Shown: piece after piece, positions 35,501 to 49,400 of the stretch | Layout: each line of letters opens with the position of its first letter | Numbering within the stretch: position 1 is the first letter of the stretch | Notes under the pieces: generated by a model | Databases searched by the model: none | What the model was told of the DNA's origin: nothing | The model's input: only the letters and a program-made list of their open reading frames with translations | From: Cruorifilaria tuberocauda | Lineage: Eukaryota > Nematoda > Chromadorea > Rhabditida > Onchocercidae | DNA: 64,000 nt | Direction of reading: 5' to 3' | Assembly (NCBI GenBank): GCA_013365365.1 | Contig: JABVXU010000020.1 | Span: 1-64,000 of the forward strand | Program-made: the position numbers and the translations under genes

Positions 35501-38500
35501 ATTGGTCTCTGTTGTTCTTCCAGTTTTGGCATATCTTGGCCCACACATTGCTTATCGGCCCAAAGCAGCTGTAAAACTGGTGCGATTGATGGCATTGTTT
35601 TTTGAAGAAAGAGAAAAAGATCCTACTTGGGCGCAAACTGCCCATACTGATAGTGGTTTGTGAAATTTTCTCATTTTTTTTCACTGTTTTTGAATCATTT
35701 ATTCAAAGAAAAAAGAAACAAAGAAGCAGACAAAGAGCATAGCTGGGTCAGTTTATTTTATTGCTATTTCTTGTACGCATTTTTCGACGACTCCCTAATT
35801 AATTGTTTTTTTACTGTCACATAAGGTTGCAGTATGCAATGCACTGATCGATGCAATCGATGAAACCTTAGTACCAGCACTATCCTTGGCAAATGGCAAT
35901 TTTGCTTATTCACAGGAATTATGGAAGTTACTCAGCCATTTGTCATATACTGTACGGTATCGGACATACGCACGATGGAAAACAGTGCATACCATGCGTC
36001 ATCCTCAAATTAACATATGTCGTGGAAGCACTTTTGGTATGACGAGATACGTGTTGAAGTTTGTTTTTTACGATAATATGATTTAATTTTTAAATCATTT
36101 CATATTCGTTTATGAGTAGCTTCCATTTATTTTTTAAATTTATTTCGATTATTTTTTGCAGTTTGTTTAATTAGGAATATCTATAGGCGCTTGTCGAAGG
36201 AAACGGTACGTATGATGGGACGTCAGCTAGGAAAGTTGTGCCACGCACATCCTGCAATTGTTTTCGATTATATTTTGGATCAGGTAACAGTTTGTGTTTT
36301 TCTGCAAAGCCGTCGAATTAAGATGATTCCAGCTGATTGTACTGAGTATTGCCTTTTATAAATGTAATGTTAAGTGATTTTGTTTTATTTTTCGCAAACT
36401 CTGTGTCGTAGAGATTCTTTATGGTATTTTTTCTTTGAAATTGAGAAAAAAACTGGTAGTTTTGGAGGATTTATTCTTTCTTAATGAATCAAGCAGCAAA
36501 ATTTTATATAAATTTTTGCTATATTACAGATTCAAACATTCGAAAATCTTATCGAGCCGGTGGTTGAATCGATACGTTTTCTGAGCGATCTGGAATTTGA
36601 CGTACTCTCATTTTGTATTATTGAACACTTAGCAGCTCCGGATAAGCAGCAACTTAAGGTCAACTTTATTTGGTTAATATTTTATAAATCTCATAAATTA
36701 TTTGAAGAAATATCGCCAAGCTTAATTGGTCATAATTGTCGATATTAATAAATGCACATCAAATTGAATTCGATTTACACATCCTTGTATAATCCTCTTC
36801 CGAATCTCTTTTCCATTGTCTTTCTGCTTCATCTGTAGAATTGTAATAATATAATATAATGCATGTACTTCTTCACATTTATTCAGGCATCAGATGGTTC
36901 TCTTTCTCCGTGGTTGCAATCACTTGCCACTTTTGTTGGAAATGTTTTTTTGAAATATAACATTGAATTAACAGGAGTTTTACAGTACGTCGCGAATCAG
37001 TTAAAAAATAATAAAAGGTATGATATTTTTAAATTTTAACTTTAGCATATTATTGCTGATTCTGATTTTGATTGTGAAATGAATCTGAGATCCTGTCTTT
37101 TTCAAGCTTTGATTTATTGGTCCTACGAGAAATTATACAGAACATGTCTGGCATTGAATCTACAACAGGATTAACAGCAGATCAATTGGAAGCACTTGCT
37201 GGAGGTGATACTCTGAGGCAGGAGGTAAATTACTATTCTTTGTTTGTAGGTTTTCGATTAAAAAAGTTGATTTAACATCATTGAATATACTACTCGTTGT
37301 GTGAATTTATTAATTCTGCAAGTTTGTAATGTAAGCTGAATTTGAAAATTTTTTCTATTTCAGGCAGGCTCCTTCGCAGCGGTTCGCACAAACAGACGTG
37401 CTGTTTTACGCCTTCGTGATGCATTGTTCAAAGAACATCTCATCGTAGGTCTATCCATACTGACTGCTCAGCAGCGTCAATGTATAGTATATTCCGAATC
37501 ACCAGACATACCCCTGAAGCTTGCTGGTCAAATGCTTGACCAGGTATTATTAGATTCCTTTTGATCATTTTGAATTGCGTTTATCTTGTTCGTCTTTCAG
37601 ATTAACTTAGAATTTTTAGTGCCAAGAGACTTTGATTCAATTTGGCTCCTTCCTACGTACAAATGTGCGGCAAGAAGAATATTGCAATCGGATGCCGTCT
37701 GTTTGGGAACTCATTGGTCGCTTTCATCTTCCCGTGGATGCAGCTTTTTTTATCTCGAGATCTACATTCATGCATCGTGTCTATGTTTGTTTTATTTTAA
37801 GTTTTCGTGAAAAACAGGTAGATGTTATAATCCCAGAAATTATATAATTTGCAGAGTAGATTAAAATTTTTTTGTAACAATCTTTTTAAAAAACTCCTGT
37901 CAATTATTTAATGAATTAATGTTGTAGTAAATTTTTTATAGTCTGAAACCAACTGCCGAGTCTTCCTTGATGTTTCCTTTCTTCATATTTAAATTTATGC
38001 ACAGTAGAAGTTACAGAGTAATTTTGATAAAAACCGAAAATCACTCCGTGAGTCAGATGGAAGCAAAATGAAGTTGGATTCGAGTCGCAAGTCAGCTTTG
38101 TTTCGGAATGCTTTCGATGAAATGGTTGCAGAGTTAGAATCAAATCTTCGACCTCTTCTGCCTGATTTTATTTGGATAGACATTTCACCCAAGTTAGTAA
38201 AACTTCATTTTTTCTTCACTTCATTTTCTAGTTCTGTTTTTATAAAACTGTTTTTAGAATAGCAAATTATTAGACCGAAACTAAGAATGATAACAAAATG
38301 TAAATGAAAGTGTCAATTGTACGTGAATTTTAAGATTCAATACCATGGACTTCATTTCACATTCATCCTTATATATTACAATTTCAGGTTTCTTCATATT
38401 TTTTTCTCTGTCGAGCTATGAGTAAAACACAAAAGCATTAATAAAAGAAATGAATTTCTGAAGCTGTTTGTTGATTTTTCTTACAGATGAAAAGGTTTTG

Positions 38501-41500
38501 TTTTTAGGATATTTACAATTTTCTGGGTTCTATCCATGTACGATATATCTGTTCCGAAAACAACTTATGAACGAGAATTGCAACGTGTTCGCAGATCTTT
38601 GGCTCTTGTTGCTGAAAATGCTGAAATTGTAAAAAATTAAAATTTGAAATAGTAAACTTACTTCATATAACTGCGAGCAGTCAGTACAATACATTGGTGA
38701 TGGAAAAGTTTACCATTAAGATAAGGCTCAATTATTTAAGTTTATTAAAACGAATTGTATAAAATGAGCTCAATCGATTCTTTTCTGTAATTCTGTGTAT
38801 GTTCAGAATGTGTTCCTTCATTAACTTATAATTTCAGTTTCATGAATGAGTTCTAATCAATGTTTTCATATTTAGAGTAAAACAAAAAGAGCAAAAGAAG
38901 AAGAGCAGTTACGTAACGTGGAAAAAAAATTAACAGACGAATTGAAGAAGCAGAGTGAACATGTGGAACGCATCTTAAATATTTTAAAGCACGACAAGGA
39001 GTTATTGTTTGCTGATTGTAGCCCGAGTAAGTCGAGCAATTTTCTTTTCCATTAAATTTCTTTTTTACTTTACTCTCGTGTGAAATCTGAACTGATTATC
39101 TCAGAATTGATAATGTTATTTTGAGAAATAACTGGGAGTATTTCTTCTCCTTATCCACCCATCATTTTTATTGGGCGTTGACCAATAAGAATGATGGGAG
39201 TAACAAGTACGTCATCTTTTATCACGGGACTTTTTAAAAGAAAAATTGATTCGCTGTAGTCGATTTGAGATATGACAGACCGATGAAACAAACAATACTT
39301 GTTAATTGAAACTGAAACTTAGAAATTTCTAGTAAAATTCAGAGCTCCGCGGTACACAGATGGCGCGCTTCCTTCAGCATTGTATTTTGCCGCGTGCGGT
39401 TTTTACTGATATGGATGCTGCATTCTGCGCCCACTTCATCCTTTTACTTCACCAGCAGCGAACTGGCTTCTTCCAAACTGTCTTTTTCTTCGATAAGGTT
39501 ACAAATTCATCTTTACACTACATTTTATTATTTGAGATTTCTTGCTGCTTATTTTTATGTCTTTTCTAGCTGTTTAACGATATTGGTGCTATACTGGCTG
39601 CGTTAACTGAGAATGAAGCGAATTGCTTGGGACGATTTCTAGCACTTGTACTTGAGACCGTACAACACTGGCATGGCGACAAAGCAGTTTTCGATAAGGT
39701 ATTTTTATTGAATCAGAAGTAAAAGATAAAGGAAACCACTGAAAGTGTGCGCAGCATTCTCTGAAATAAGGAACTGGATGGGAATTTTAAAAAAAATAAA
39801 ATCTTAGGAATGTTATCGCTTCCCTGGATTCATGACTAAATTGCATATGAGAAATCCTGAAGCAACAAATACCGAGAGTATTAGTGATGGGATGAACTAC
39901 GAATCATACAGGTACCATGCATCGATTTCAGCAAGCTCATACTCATACTATTTCTTACACATAAATTGAATAAAAATCGTATTTTGTTGCAGTTACTGAT
40001 AATTTTTAGAGTTCTTAAAATTAAATTGAATTTCTAGAACTCTTTGTCACAAATGGCAGTACAGAATGACTCGATCATGTCTCGGGATTTTGGATGGTTC
40101 AAATTATGTAATGATGAGGAACTGTTTAATTGTTATGATTAAGGTGAAAAGACTCTCTTTGTTTGTCAAGTTTTCGAAAAAGATTCAGCATATGCAGACA
40201 TGGGAGATAGTAATTTTTATGTCTGCTTTGTAGTTCATAACAACTGAGAATTTTTGTGTTTTCATACTTAATATAAGGCTATCAATGTTAGCATATTTTA
40301 GATGTTAGCATATTTTCCGCTAATTGAAAATCACATCGCAAATATTGAAAAGACCGTGAACAAAGTACATGATATGGAGAAAGGTCGCAGAGACGATCTT
40401 TCTTTGATGGCTGCTTCCTATGCAGGTCATTTACGAATGCGCAAAACACATACATACACCGAATCACAATTCCATAATGTAATCATTTTTTGTTGTTTTC
40501 GTCAGCCTTAGAAAATTATTGGATTAATATGAGATGGTAATGAAATGGCAAGTTTAGAAAGCCGTAAATTGTAATGTTCTAGCTACATAGTACGTTAAAA
40601 TTGTATCCGAAATTTTACTTGCAAAAACCCACCCTCACTTAATTGTTCACCATGCGAAACAGTAAAATCTGGAGTCATTTAATAAGTTCACTTTAAGATT
40701 AATGTTTTTTCGAATAAGGATATCGTTATCCATATTATCATCTTTATGAACCTTTCAAGTTTGCAGCGACTAACCGACGTGACAAAGAAGACACGCGCAG
40801 GCACAACAAGAAGTGCGAATGGAACTACAAATGTGAAAGCTGTAACAAAAAGTTCAGCTATAGAAATCAGTGAATTAAGTAAGCAGAAAAATTCAACGGA
40901 AGGAAATGCTGTTGAGCCTCGAAAGCCGACCAACGGAGTAGCGGAGCTGCGTAAAGTTCCAATTACAGGCGATGAAAAACGGAAACTCTCTGAGCCACCT
41001 GCTGTTGAACTTATAGCAAAGAAAAAACTAAGTAATTACTGTGTAATTTTTTTACCGTTCATTTATTCTTAGTCGTATTATCCATAGAAACTTTAAACTG
41101 TTCCAGAAATCGCCGATGGAGAGGACCGACTACAGCTTCAAGTTCAGAAAAGTAATGAAGAGTCGCAAGTGCGTCGTGGTGAAATTAAAAAGGAAGGCCA
41201 TCGAGAAAAAGAAGAGTTGAAAATGGAGGAGGGTGAAGTAGGTTCACCATCTCCAAATTCACATTCTGAAATTCTTCCATCTCACAGAAAAGTGAGTACC
41301 ATCATAATTTTTTCAAAAGAATTCATTTATTGTGATTCAGTTAGTATTTCGATTTTTTTCTGCTTAAAGTGCACAGATGACGTTTACAGTTAATGATTTT
41401 CATAATTTTGTTTGTCAAGATAAATATATGCTGATTGTTATCAATTCTTTCTTTTTATTTCTTCTGTACAATCTTTATAACCTTCATAACCGATATTTTG

Positions 41501-42352
41501 CTTGGTTGAAAGTATTGCTTATTTTCGGTTGTCTTCTATGCTTTTATTCGCAGTTATTACTTGAAATCTTCAATTTTTTCACAGACCCGAAGTAGTAAAG
41601 GAGTGGAAGACGAAACGCCGAGAAGAGAGAAAGAGAGAACGAGAGCAGAAGAAAAAAGGGAACGTAAGCGGGAATCTGTTGCATCGGTTTTGGTAATTCC
41701 GCCTATCTCATACATTTATTAGCTATAAATATCTATCGCTTACTAATTTTCATGCTTTACAGACTCGTGGGAAGGTTAAGACTCCGGAAGATCATATAAA
41801 AACACGGGAGAGAGCGTGGAAACGACCTTCGGAACCGACAGATAGGTAAAAAATTCATTAATGCTTTAAAATTTGAAATAAATTATCTTATAGTCTAAAA
41901 AAATTATTTTTAGTGAGGGAAATGCAAAGATAATGCGGAGTGAAGGTAGCAGTGGCTCAGACAGGAGTGCGGAATCGAAAGGTAAGAAATTGACTTTTCT
42001 ATGCAGTTTCATTACATATATACAATGTACTTCTTTTTCAGCTAGTAATAGATTGGAAATATCCCTCGAAAACAGCTACGGAAGATTTTTCATGTTAAAA
42101 ACATCAAGCTAGCAATTTGAAGCCCTTTTTCACCTTTGTTAAATTTTAGGCACGAAATCTTCCGAAATGTCGCCATCCACTCGTACAACTCGACACAGAC
42201 GTGATCCACATCGGACGTAGGTCGTTTAAATGTAGCTCAATTAATTTTATTTTTATTTCATAGCAAGAACATAATGTTTTTGCACAACCTTATTTTATAG
42301 TGGTTCATCTTATTCTTTTAGAACAGCAGTAAGCCACGATCGTTCGAGATAG
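32592..42352 (+). CDS. thoc-2: THO complex subunit 2 (THOC2)
   Basis: THOC2 is the large scaffold of the THO part of TREX, which couples transcription and splicing to mRNA export and limits R-loops. Over 20 exons span almost 10 kb. Exon 1 is 32592-32708 (MSSTSEVLTPQTELLQICRR). Exon 2 is 32975-33106, exon 3 33260-33357, exon 4 33508-33635 (KFNLLREESEGYAKLI) and exon 5 33730-33890 (GQFNLDPNRVIDIILE, ILGFKFTFYQ). Further family blocks include QKLGLTFALLEGG, MMGRQLGKLCHAHPAIVFDY, PWLQSLATFVGNVF, FLQHCILPRAVFTDMDAAFC and DMEKGRRDDLSLMAASYAGH. The last exons (from about 40767) encode a charged, low-complexity tail rich in E, K, R and S that ends AVSHDRSR with TAG. The start follows a TTTCAG at about 32554-32559, a plausible trans-splice site. 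It is convergent with the PAN-like gene. Some middle exon borders are uncertain. Confidence 0.9.
39158..39198. repeat. 17-bp inverted repeat with 7-base loop in a thoc-2 intron
   Basis: The left arm CCCATCATTTTTATTGG (39158-39174) and right arm CCAATAAGAATGATGGG (39182-39198) pair with one mismatch around GCGTTGA. Read as RNA the mismatch is a wobble pair. The hairpin lies between the exon ending near 39029 and the next one near 39360. Confidence 0.75.
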
Positions 42353-42727
42353 TGCAGTAAAGTGGTTCTAATAATTATTTTTGCATCGATTCAAATTTAT
42401 TGTTTAACGCTAACTATGGAGTGTGAGATATTGGCTGAAAAGGATACTTTTATTGAGGAACGTTACAATTTATCCGCTACGGATATACAAAACTTTGACG
42501 ATAAGGGCTTACACTGACATAAAACTTGATTGTTGTTCATCGTGTATAGCAAGCAAAATGACTATATATTAAGGCTTAGTTTAGATTCCTGCCAGTTTCA
42601 GAGCATCCTATGCGCCCATAACTCTTCAGCAATGGTACGGATGATTTTTTTGCTGTGGTGTTATTGTTTGCAATTACTATATGATTAATCAAACTCCAAA
42701 TCTCTGTATAAAACTTTATGTACAATT

Positions 42728-44760
42728 TTAAATTGGAACTAAATCATGAATTTGTTTGAAAATACTCATCATAATACAAATTATGGCAATTAGACAAAAT
42801 TTACGGAGCCTTTCTGTACTATTCTTGGCCCTTTCCCATTCTTCTTTGCTTCCTTTCACCTTTAATTTTCCACAAAGAATCACTTCACCGGTGCTTGCTT
42901 CCGCAACAGTAATCGTCTTATTGAGAACTGAATCGTTGAATATGTCAAATTCTATTTCCATCCATGGCTTCAATTTAAATTTTTTAAGAATATTTTAAGG
43001 AAATTTTGGAAAAAAATAGGAAAGATTGAATCTACAGCTGAATTTATAAAGCTCAAAATTTTTGTTCCATGATGCTAAACCTTATCTATCAGATATGTCC
43101 TCCAGTTCATCAGTTCAGATCTTTTCAAAATCATAAGTTTAATTACCTGAACAGCCATTCCCGCACCATCGGAATCAAGTGTTATCAGCTTCTTCCCACT
43201 ATGTTTCTCATCTGCAGTCATTTTGAAACAGTCTTTGATTTCATCCTTATGGTAAATGATTTCAAAATCCTGAAGAAAAATATAACATATTCCTAAAAAT
43301 GTAATAGCGAGAAGTGTTCTAGATCTTATAAATTTCTATTATCTTGCACAACAAGGATATTGTCAGAAACTCAATGCAAAATCAGAAGTCGGACCTTTTT
43401 TTCATAAACTCCATCCAGAATTATGAGCGCCGACGGTTTAGATCCTCGAATTTGCGTCAACTTAATCATACCATCACCACCACGGAAACCTCTCAACAGT
43501 CCTTCAACAACGCCACCTGCAGTTCATTTATTTTCTTAAATTATTGATATTCTGCAAGTCATGTGCACCATACAAAATAGGATGCGAATTAAAAACGCTG
43601 TAAGTAAAATTGACCTTGTACTGGAAGTTTAGCACATAAATTTTCATAGAAATTCACAGGTATTTGAGCTGGTTTCTGTTCTGTGCGGATAGCTTTTTGT
43701 CCGTCAAGTGCAGTAAGTACACAGTCCTGGAAAATTCTCAATTTACTCTTCACAAATTCATTTTTGGTTCTCAAATCTTTTGAAAATTAGATTTAAATCT
43801 AAATTTGTGAGTCATTTTTAAAATTTAAAAACTTAGAATACTAATCGTTTGCTTGGGTCATGAAGCATTATCGAAACATTATTTAATGTTTCTAATGCGA
43901 GACCGAGTTATTAACAAAGTAATTAACTCATCTATTTCATCTAAATAATTCCATTTAAGTTTAATTCGATTATCATAAGTAATGCATAAGTAATACAAAT
44001 TGAACTAAAATCATTTTTCTCACTTCATCTTCGTTTTCCTTTTCAATTAAATTAATGTAATCAAAACGGACTTCATCTTTCGGCATATGCATCAGTGAGC
44101 GACATATGAATCCACCGGAAAGTAATGATCGAAGACAAGATCTAAGGCAATCATCTTTAAATTCTACACTTTCTGTACTTTCGATATCGTTTGCACTCAA
44201 TTCCAGTCGATAGCCTTTCTTGTAAACAAAGCATGAGTTTAAATCTGTGTAGTCTCCGATAACACTGTTCACTAAAAGTATTAATGATAAATTAGACATG
44301 ACTGAATTACTAGATTTCTTAAAAATCTCAGTTTGGAGCAAGCTTTAATATTTATATATGATCTAATATCTATTATTTCAAATCCAATGCATCGTTGAAG
44401 AAGTGCAGTAATCACCAAAAATTCGTTTTTGAAAATATTTTTAATCTATATCTACAGAGTTATTTAAGCATATGACGCCATTACTAGATGAATTGATTAT
44501 AGTTTGTTTCATCAAGTGATAAAAATTTTTATACAACATTATCATATAAACTAATTATTGTAGCAATTTTTCAATTAACCATCTTTTCGAGTACTTGAAA
44601 ACAAAACTAAAGATGGAGAAAAATGATCAAATGAAGATTTTTTAAATAGATCAACTATATATAGTAAATAAATAAAATAATTCTAATGGATTAGAGAATG
44701 ATAGTGCTTACACTGCAATACCGCTGCAAATATGGTGATAAACAAAATGTCCGCTATCAT
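42728..44760 (-). CDS. Secreted or membrane-anchored PAN/apple-like protein
   Basis: Exon 1 (44760 to about 44717) encodes a signal peptide, MIADILFITIFAAVLQ. It joins in frame to the exon at about 44272, which carries DLNSCFVYKKGYRLEL, CLRSCLRSLLSGGFICRSLM and a run of E/D/K. This spacing of cysteines with F.CRS resembles a PAN/apple module. Later exons read DCVLTALDGQKA and FYENLCAKLPVQ (about 43730-43610), VVEGLLRGFRGGDGMIKLTQ (about 43515-43395), DFEIIYHKDEIKDCFKMTAD (43270-43148) and PWMEIEFDIFNDSVLNKTIT (from about 42968). The C-terminus has a short hydrophobic stretch, FCLIAIICIMMSIF, which could anchor the protein. Five or so exons are inferred, and the exact borders near 43970 and 43610 are not certain. 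I recognise no named orthologue. The gene runs towards thoc-2, with 375 bases between stops. Confidence 0.65.
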
Positions 44761-46496
44761 TTGACGAACTGGCGTCGTCGTAGTCTTTTCTGGCTGCCGT
44801 TGTTCTCTTCGATTTTACATTCACAGTTTTAATTCTCTTCTAATCTATACGTCTATAAACGTTCCCGATAGAAATTAGAGGAGAACGAAACGCAGCAATC
44901 AACAAGGCGATGATCGGTGTGTTATGCTGTGCTCCCGTCACTAATGCCTTTTAACAATTATTAGACTGATTGTTCGATCATGCTCCGTTCCTTCTTCGAT
45001 TATTTCGAAATTACGTTACGAATAGTCATTACAATGGGATGACAATAGTGCTGTTCTGATAATGATTGTATCGACATTTAATACCAGTCCTCGCATTTCG
45101 AAGGCGAATATTTTACAGAATCAAAATTCAGTTTCATGTCATTTCATCAAAATTATTCGAAATAAATCAGAAAGGTTGAATGATTTAAAAATTAATGAGG
45201 CTTCTTTTTTTGTTTCAACTACCATTCATTTTAAAATTCAGTAAAATTAAGATTAAATCTTATGGTGTTGAGTTTTTTTACGAATCGCAAAAAAGACAAG
45301 AGGAATCTTGCATTCTTCAAGTTGAAACAGAAAACCAACACGGGTACCACTTTTATTAACAATTATCAAGTTCTTTGGTACCGTCCCCAAAGATTATTAC
45401 TATGGTACCGGGAATAATGAGAATGCGAAGCTTCGATGTTGACAGACAAGAACATAAATCAAATTTATTAAAATGTCAAACAGAAAAAGAGTAAATTTAT
45501 AAAAATAAATAAGAATTGCAAACAGATTTATACAAACGTGAATAATACTGTATTGTACAGAACTAAAAAATATGGGGACGCTCTTAATTCATTGCATCAG
45601 AAAATCACTGAATAAGAGCAATTCAACAAGTGAACCGAGGGCTTGATAACATAAACCAAAATCTAAAAAAAAGAGTAATGGTGATTTCAAATGAGCAAAA
45701 CGTGCTTATTCAGCTAAAATAATTTTCTAGGAGGAGACTTTTTACAAACCAGTTGAGACATTTTACTGAGAATATCTCGCATCATAAAATGTGAGCAGAT
45801 ATGAAAAAAGGAAAATTTCAGAAACAACTACTGGCAATAATATTGGATATAACTATGTCAAGTAGTAAGATGGAAAATTTAGAAATCCAAGGAAAAAAGA
45901 TCACCGCACAACTATCCCAAAAAACTGAGGAAAAAATGGATAATCCAGACCAAAAATCACTGTCCTGAAATTAAAAAAAACTTACTGGAAATCATATGAC
46001 TCGAAAATTAATATTCGTAAGCAAAATAGAAAATTTTTATTTAAAAATAAAATTTCTTGAAGAAATTTTATTTTTAAGAAATTTTAACGAAGAACGGACA
46101 CAGATGGAATAGACAAAAAATGACAAGAAAAATGATCAAATCAAGAAATTTGCGCTTTTGAAATCGATTCCCAATCGACTCCTTAAATTGGCCACAAATG
46201 TTCAATAAAACCTTCATAAAAAAGTGAATTACAGACAAGAGAACTGATTTCAAACACACCAATCAAAGTCAAATTGAACTTTGCATTCTAGCAATATTCA
46301 TTAAATGGATGAAATAGTAAACAAACTACGATACTACTTCCACATTCGAAGAACACAGTAACATTATAGAAAAACACAACATATGAACGACTAGAGGAGA
46401 TGTATCACATTTTGATTTGTAACTTTTTCCTTGGCAGTTAAAAACATCCCTAGAGAAAAGCTTTATCAGATGAATGATTGGAAATCTTCTCTCACT
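44761..46496. other. Intergenic region between dbn-1 and the PAN-like gene
   Basis: AT-rich DNA containing a perfect 17-base inverted repeat at 46041-46077 and three GGTACC sites clustered within about 80 bases (45340-45425). The left part should include the promoter of the PAN-like gene and the right part the dbn-1 3' untranslated region. No gene was recognised. Confidence 0.5.
46041..46077. repeat. Perfect 17-bp inverted repeat with 3-base loop
   Basis: Arms 46041-46057 (TTAAAAATAAAATTTCT) and 46061-46077 are exact reverse complements separated by TGA. The arms are almost entirely A and T. The repeat lies about 420 bases beyond the dbn-1 stop. Confidence 0.75.
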
Positions 46497-49400
46497 TCAT
46501 AACAAACTGACATAATTAGCTGGAAAGAGTCCATAACGACCATCTGGAGCTCGACCCCGCCACCAACCTTCATCAATTTGATCCACTTCCGTAATGATAT
46601 CGTCGGGGTTGAATGAAATCTCAGTTTCGTCAGCTGAAAACCAAGAATTTGTATGTAATTTTTTCTCTTTTAATTTTCAGCTTCATAAGTTTACAGTTTA
46701 TGAAACTTAGTTATTAAATAATAATGTTTTCCGAACTAAGAAAAGAACGCTTGGGGGATGTTTTCTTCAGTAAATAAAAAAATTGAACTTCAGTGAATCA
46801 GAGTTTTTTTATTTATATTATCTATCATTAATATTAAGCAAGCCTTGTATGTCCAGTCTTGTCAAAAACTTTAAAATAACGCCAACTTACCAGCCTGATA
46901 GTCCCACAGAGCTATAACACGCACTCCATATGATGATAGCTTTGCATCTTCCACTTTTGGGGTCATTTCGCTTCCATCTTTCATCGTAGTATCATTCTTA
47001 GTGACAGTTCTGTTGATCTGATAAAAAACAGAACTGTTTACTTCTTTTTCCTGCTGGTTTTTCTTTTCCCTCAATCTGTCCGTCACAGTAGTCTCTTGAA
47101 TGATATCAACATCGCCTTCATTAGTTGAAATACAGCCTAAAGCTTTTTCTACTGTCCGTTCAGTAGTTACGGGTACTGCTTCATGGTGTTCTGTGATAGA
47201 TTGCTTTGATTTATCAGATTTTTTCTCGAAAAAATCTTCCTTAATTCGTATTAAATCATTTCCTCGAATTATGCTTTTTTCATCTGAAATTCAAATTTCA
47301 ATTAAATCATAAATTTCTAAACAATCTTACTTTTTTAATGCATGGATGCAAAATTAAACACAATCGAAAATTTCTTGACATACTCTAATGCACTGAAATG
47401 AGAAATGAACCATTTTAAATTCATAACGGCGACTTATAAATTTTGAATAGTTCATCAAAAATTCTTCAGACAATTTTTATATTTTTTTCTCACCTAAAAA
47501 AAGTTTGTTAACTAAATTATTTGAAATTTTGCTAAACTGAACTAACACATTACTGTACTTGAAGATTCACTGGTGTTTTTAGTTTCTTCTTCCGAACACA
47601 GCTGGGCATGTATCCTTTCACTTAGTTCATTTCTTTCACGAAGAGCTGTTTCATTCTTTTCCTTTTGTCGCCTTCTTTCTTCAGCAATTCGATCAATCTC
47701 CTGCGCCCTTATTTCTTTCCAAAAATTTTCTCGACTGTTAATATCAATTTCACTGCAAGAGTAAAAATGTCGCGAATCTCCTATGTACACATAAAACTTG
47801 ATTTGTGCCAAGATATTAAGACGATGTCAAGACTGCAGACAGGCTTAGAAAATGTCGTAACAAGTTAACCGATGTAATAGACGGAATGATTGCTCATGAT
47901 TAAAATTGTAAATTGTAGGCAATATTATAAATCTCTTTTGAGCAACGGTGATCAAAGTAGTTAACTTCTTTAGCTATCGTTACCATACAATACTATTAAG
48001 CTAAAGAGAAATGGGAATTCTGCGCGATCACTAAAAATTGAACCATAAATAGATTTTCTTGCAGGAAACCTTCATGTAAAAACGTTGTATAGATTTTTTT
48101 TAAAAAATAATATAGTGAAGAAATTTGGGCACACTTTTTTGGTTTCACCGGATGATAGGTAGTGCCAACTGCCTCTGGATGTGTAAATTCTGAAACTTTA
48201 GCCGAAGTTGGTGCAGCTTCCCTCACTCCTGGCAATCTGCTAACTACACGCAATATACTGTCCATGTCGACATCTTCTTCACTTCGAGCAATTAAAACCT
48301 AAAGCTCTTTCAAACAAAGTAACTTATAATAAATAGAATGCTAGTATAAACAATCTAAATAGCTGTTTTGCATGTTGTTATTTCCAAATATCACTTAAAA
48401 CTGCGACAAGACATAGAAGTAGTCAATGAGTTCTTTACAGGTTTATTTATAAAAATCATAATAGAACCATGAGAAAACAACTTTATATAATTTTTGTCCT
48501 ACACTCTTTTTCTTCAATTTCTTTTTTAAAACATACCACATGTACGCCGCGTAAGAAACGTTTCAATTCAGTGCCATGATTGGCTGTTATAACCAAACGC
48601 GATGATGGGACACCTTCACCCTGCTGAAACATACCTTTATTTTTTTAAAAAGCATAAAGTTTAAATGACGAAAGTTGCTGAAAAATCAGAAATGCTAAAG
48701 GTTGCTGAAAAATATGGAATTTAATGCAAAAGTTGAGAATTTATCTCAAATTCGCCAACATATGACACAGTCTAGATACTAAGTTGCACATTAAGTAAGT
48801 TGGAAAGTTTTTTTCTTAAAGCACAAAAAATTACAGATACAGGACGCTAGGTCAAGTAACATAAATAAAAAAATCTTACCCACTGAATAAGGACAATTTT
48901 CGCACTCGCTGAAGCACCGCATTTGACTGCTCCAATACCGTACTGCAACTTTCCAGCTGCAAAGTTTCTCGACAATTCTTCCATACCGCCATCTGTCCAA
49001 AGCATCACTTCCAGAAAAGGATATTAAGTTTTCTTCTTACTTTAATACCATAGCATATATTTCCATACAGTTACGTACAACTGGCTTACTCAGTCATATC
49101 AAGAGCATCACTACATCAATTGGTCAAAGAATTATCATTAACTGTTGCTTAAAGCTTATCGTAGTAAACAATACCTCCACTATCTGCCACCTTAATAATA
49201 TTCGAATTGCTTTCATATTCTAGAATTATCCTGAAAAGTGATTTTAAAGTGTCACTAAAACAAAAAAATCTCTTCAAAAATCTTCTCCATAAATTTCATG
49301 TATTTTCAATGGTCATTAAACAATTCGTCGCCTCTCAAGCGAAGTCGACAACATCGACCTATAAAATTTATGCTAAAATCATGTATTAATGACCAGAAAA

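Noticed and set aside
46074..46262. Hydrophobic minus-strand 62-codon frame
   Set aside because: It overlaps an A/T inverted repeat and has no support as a gene.
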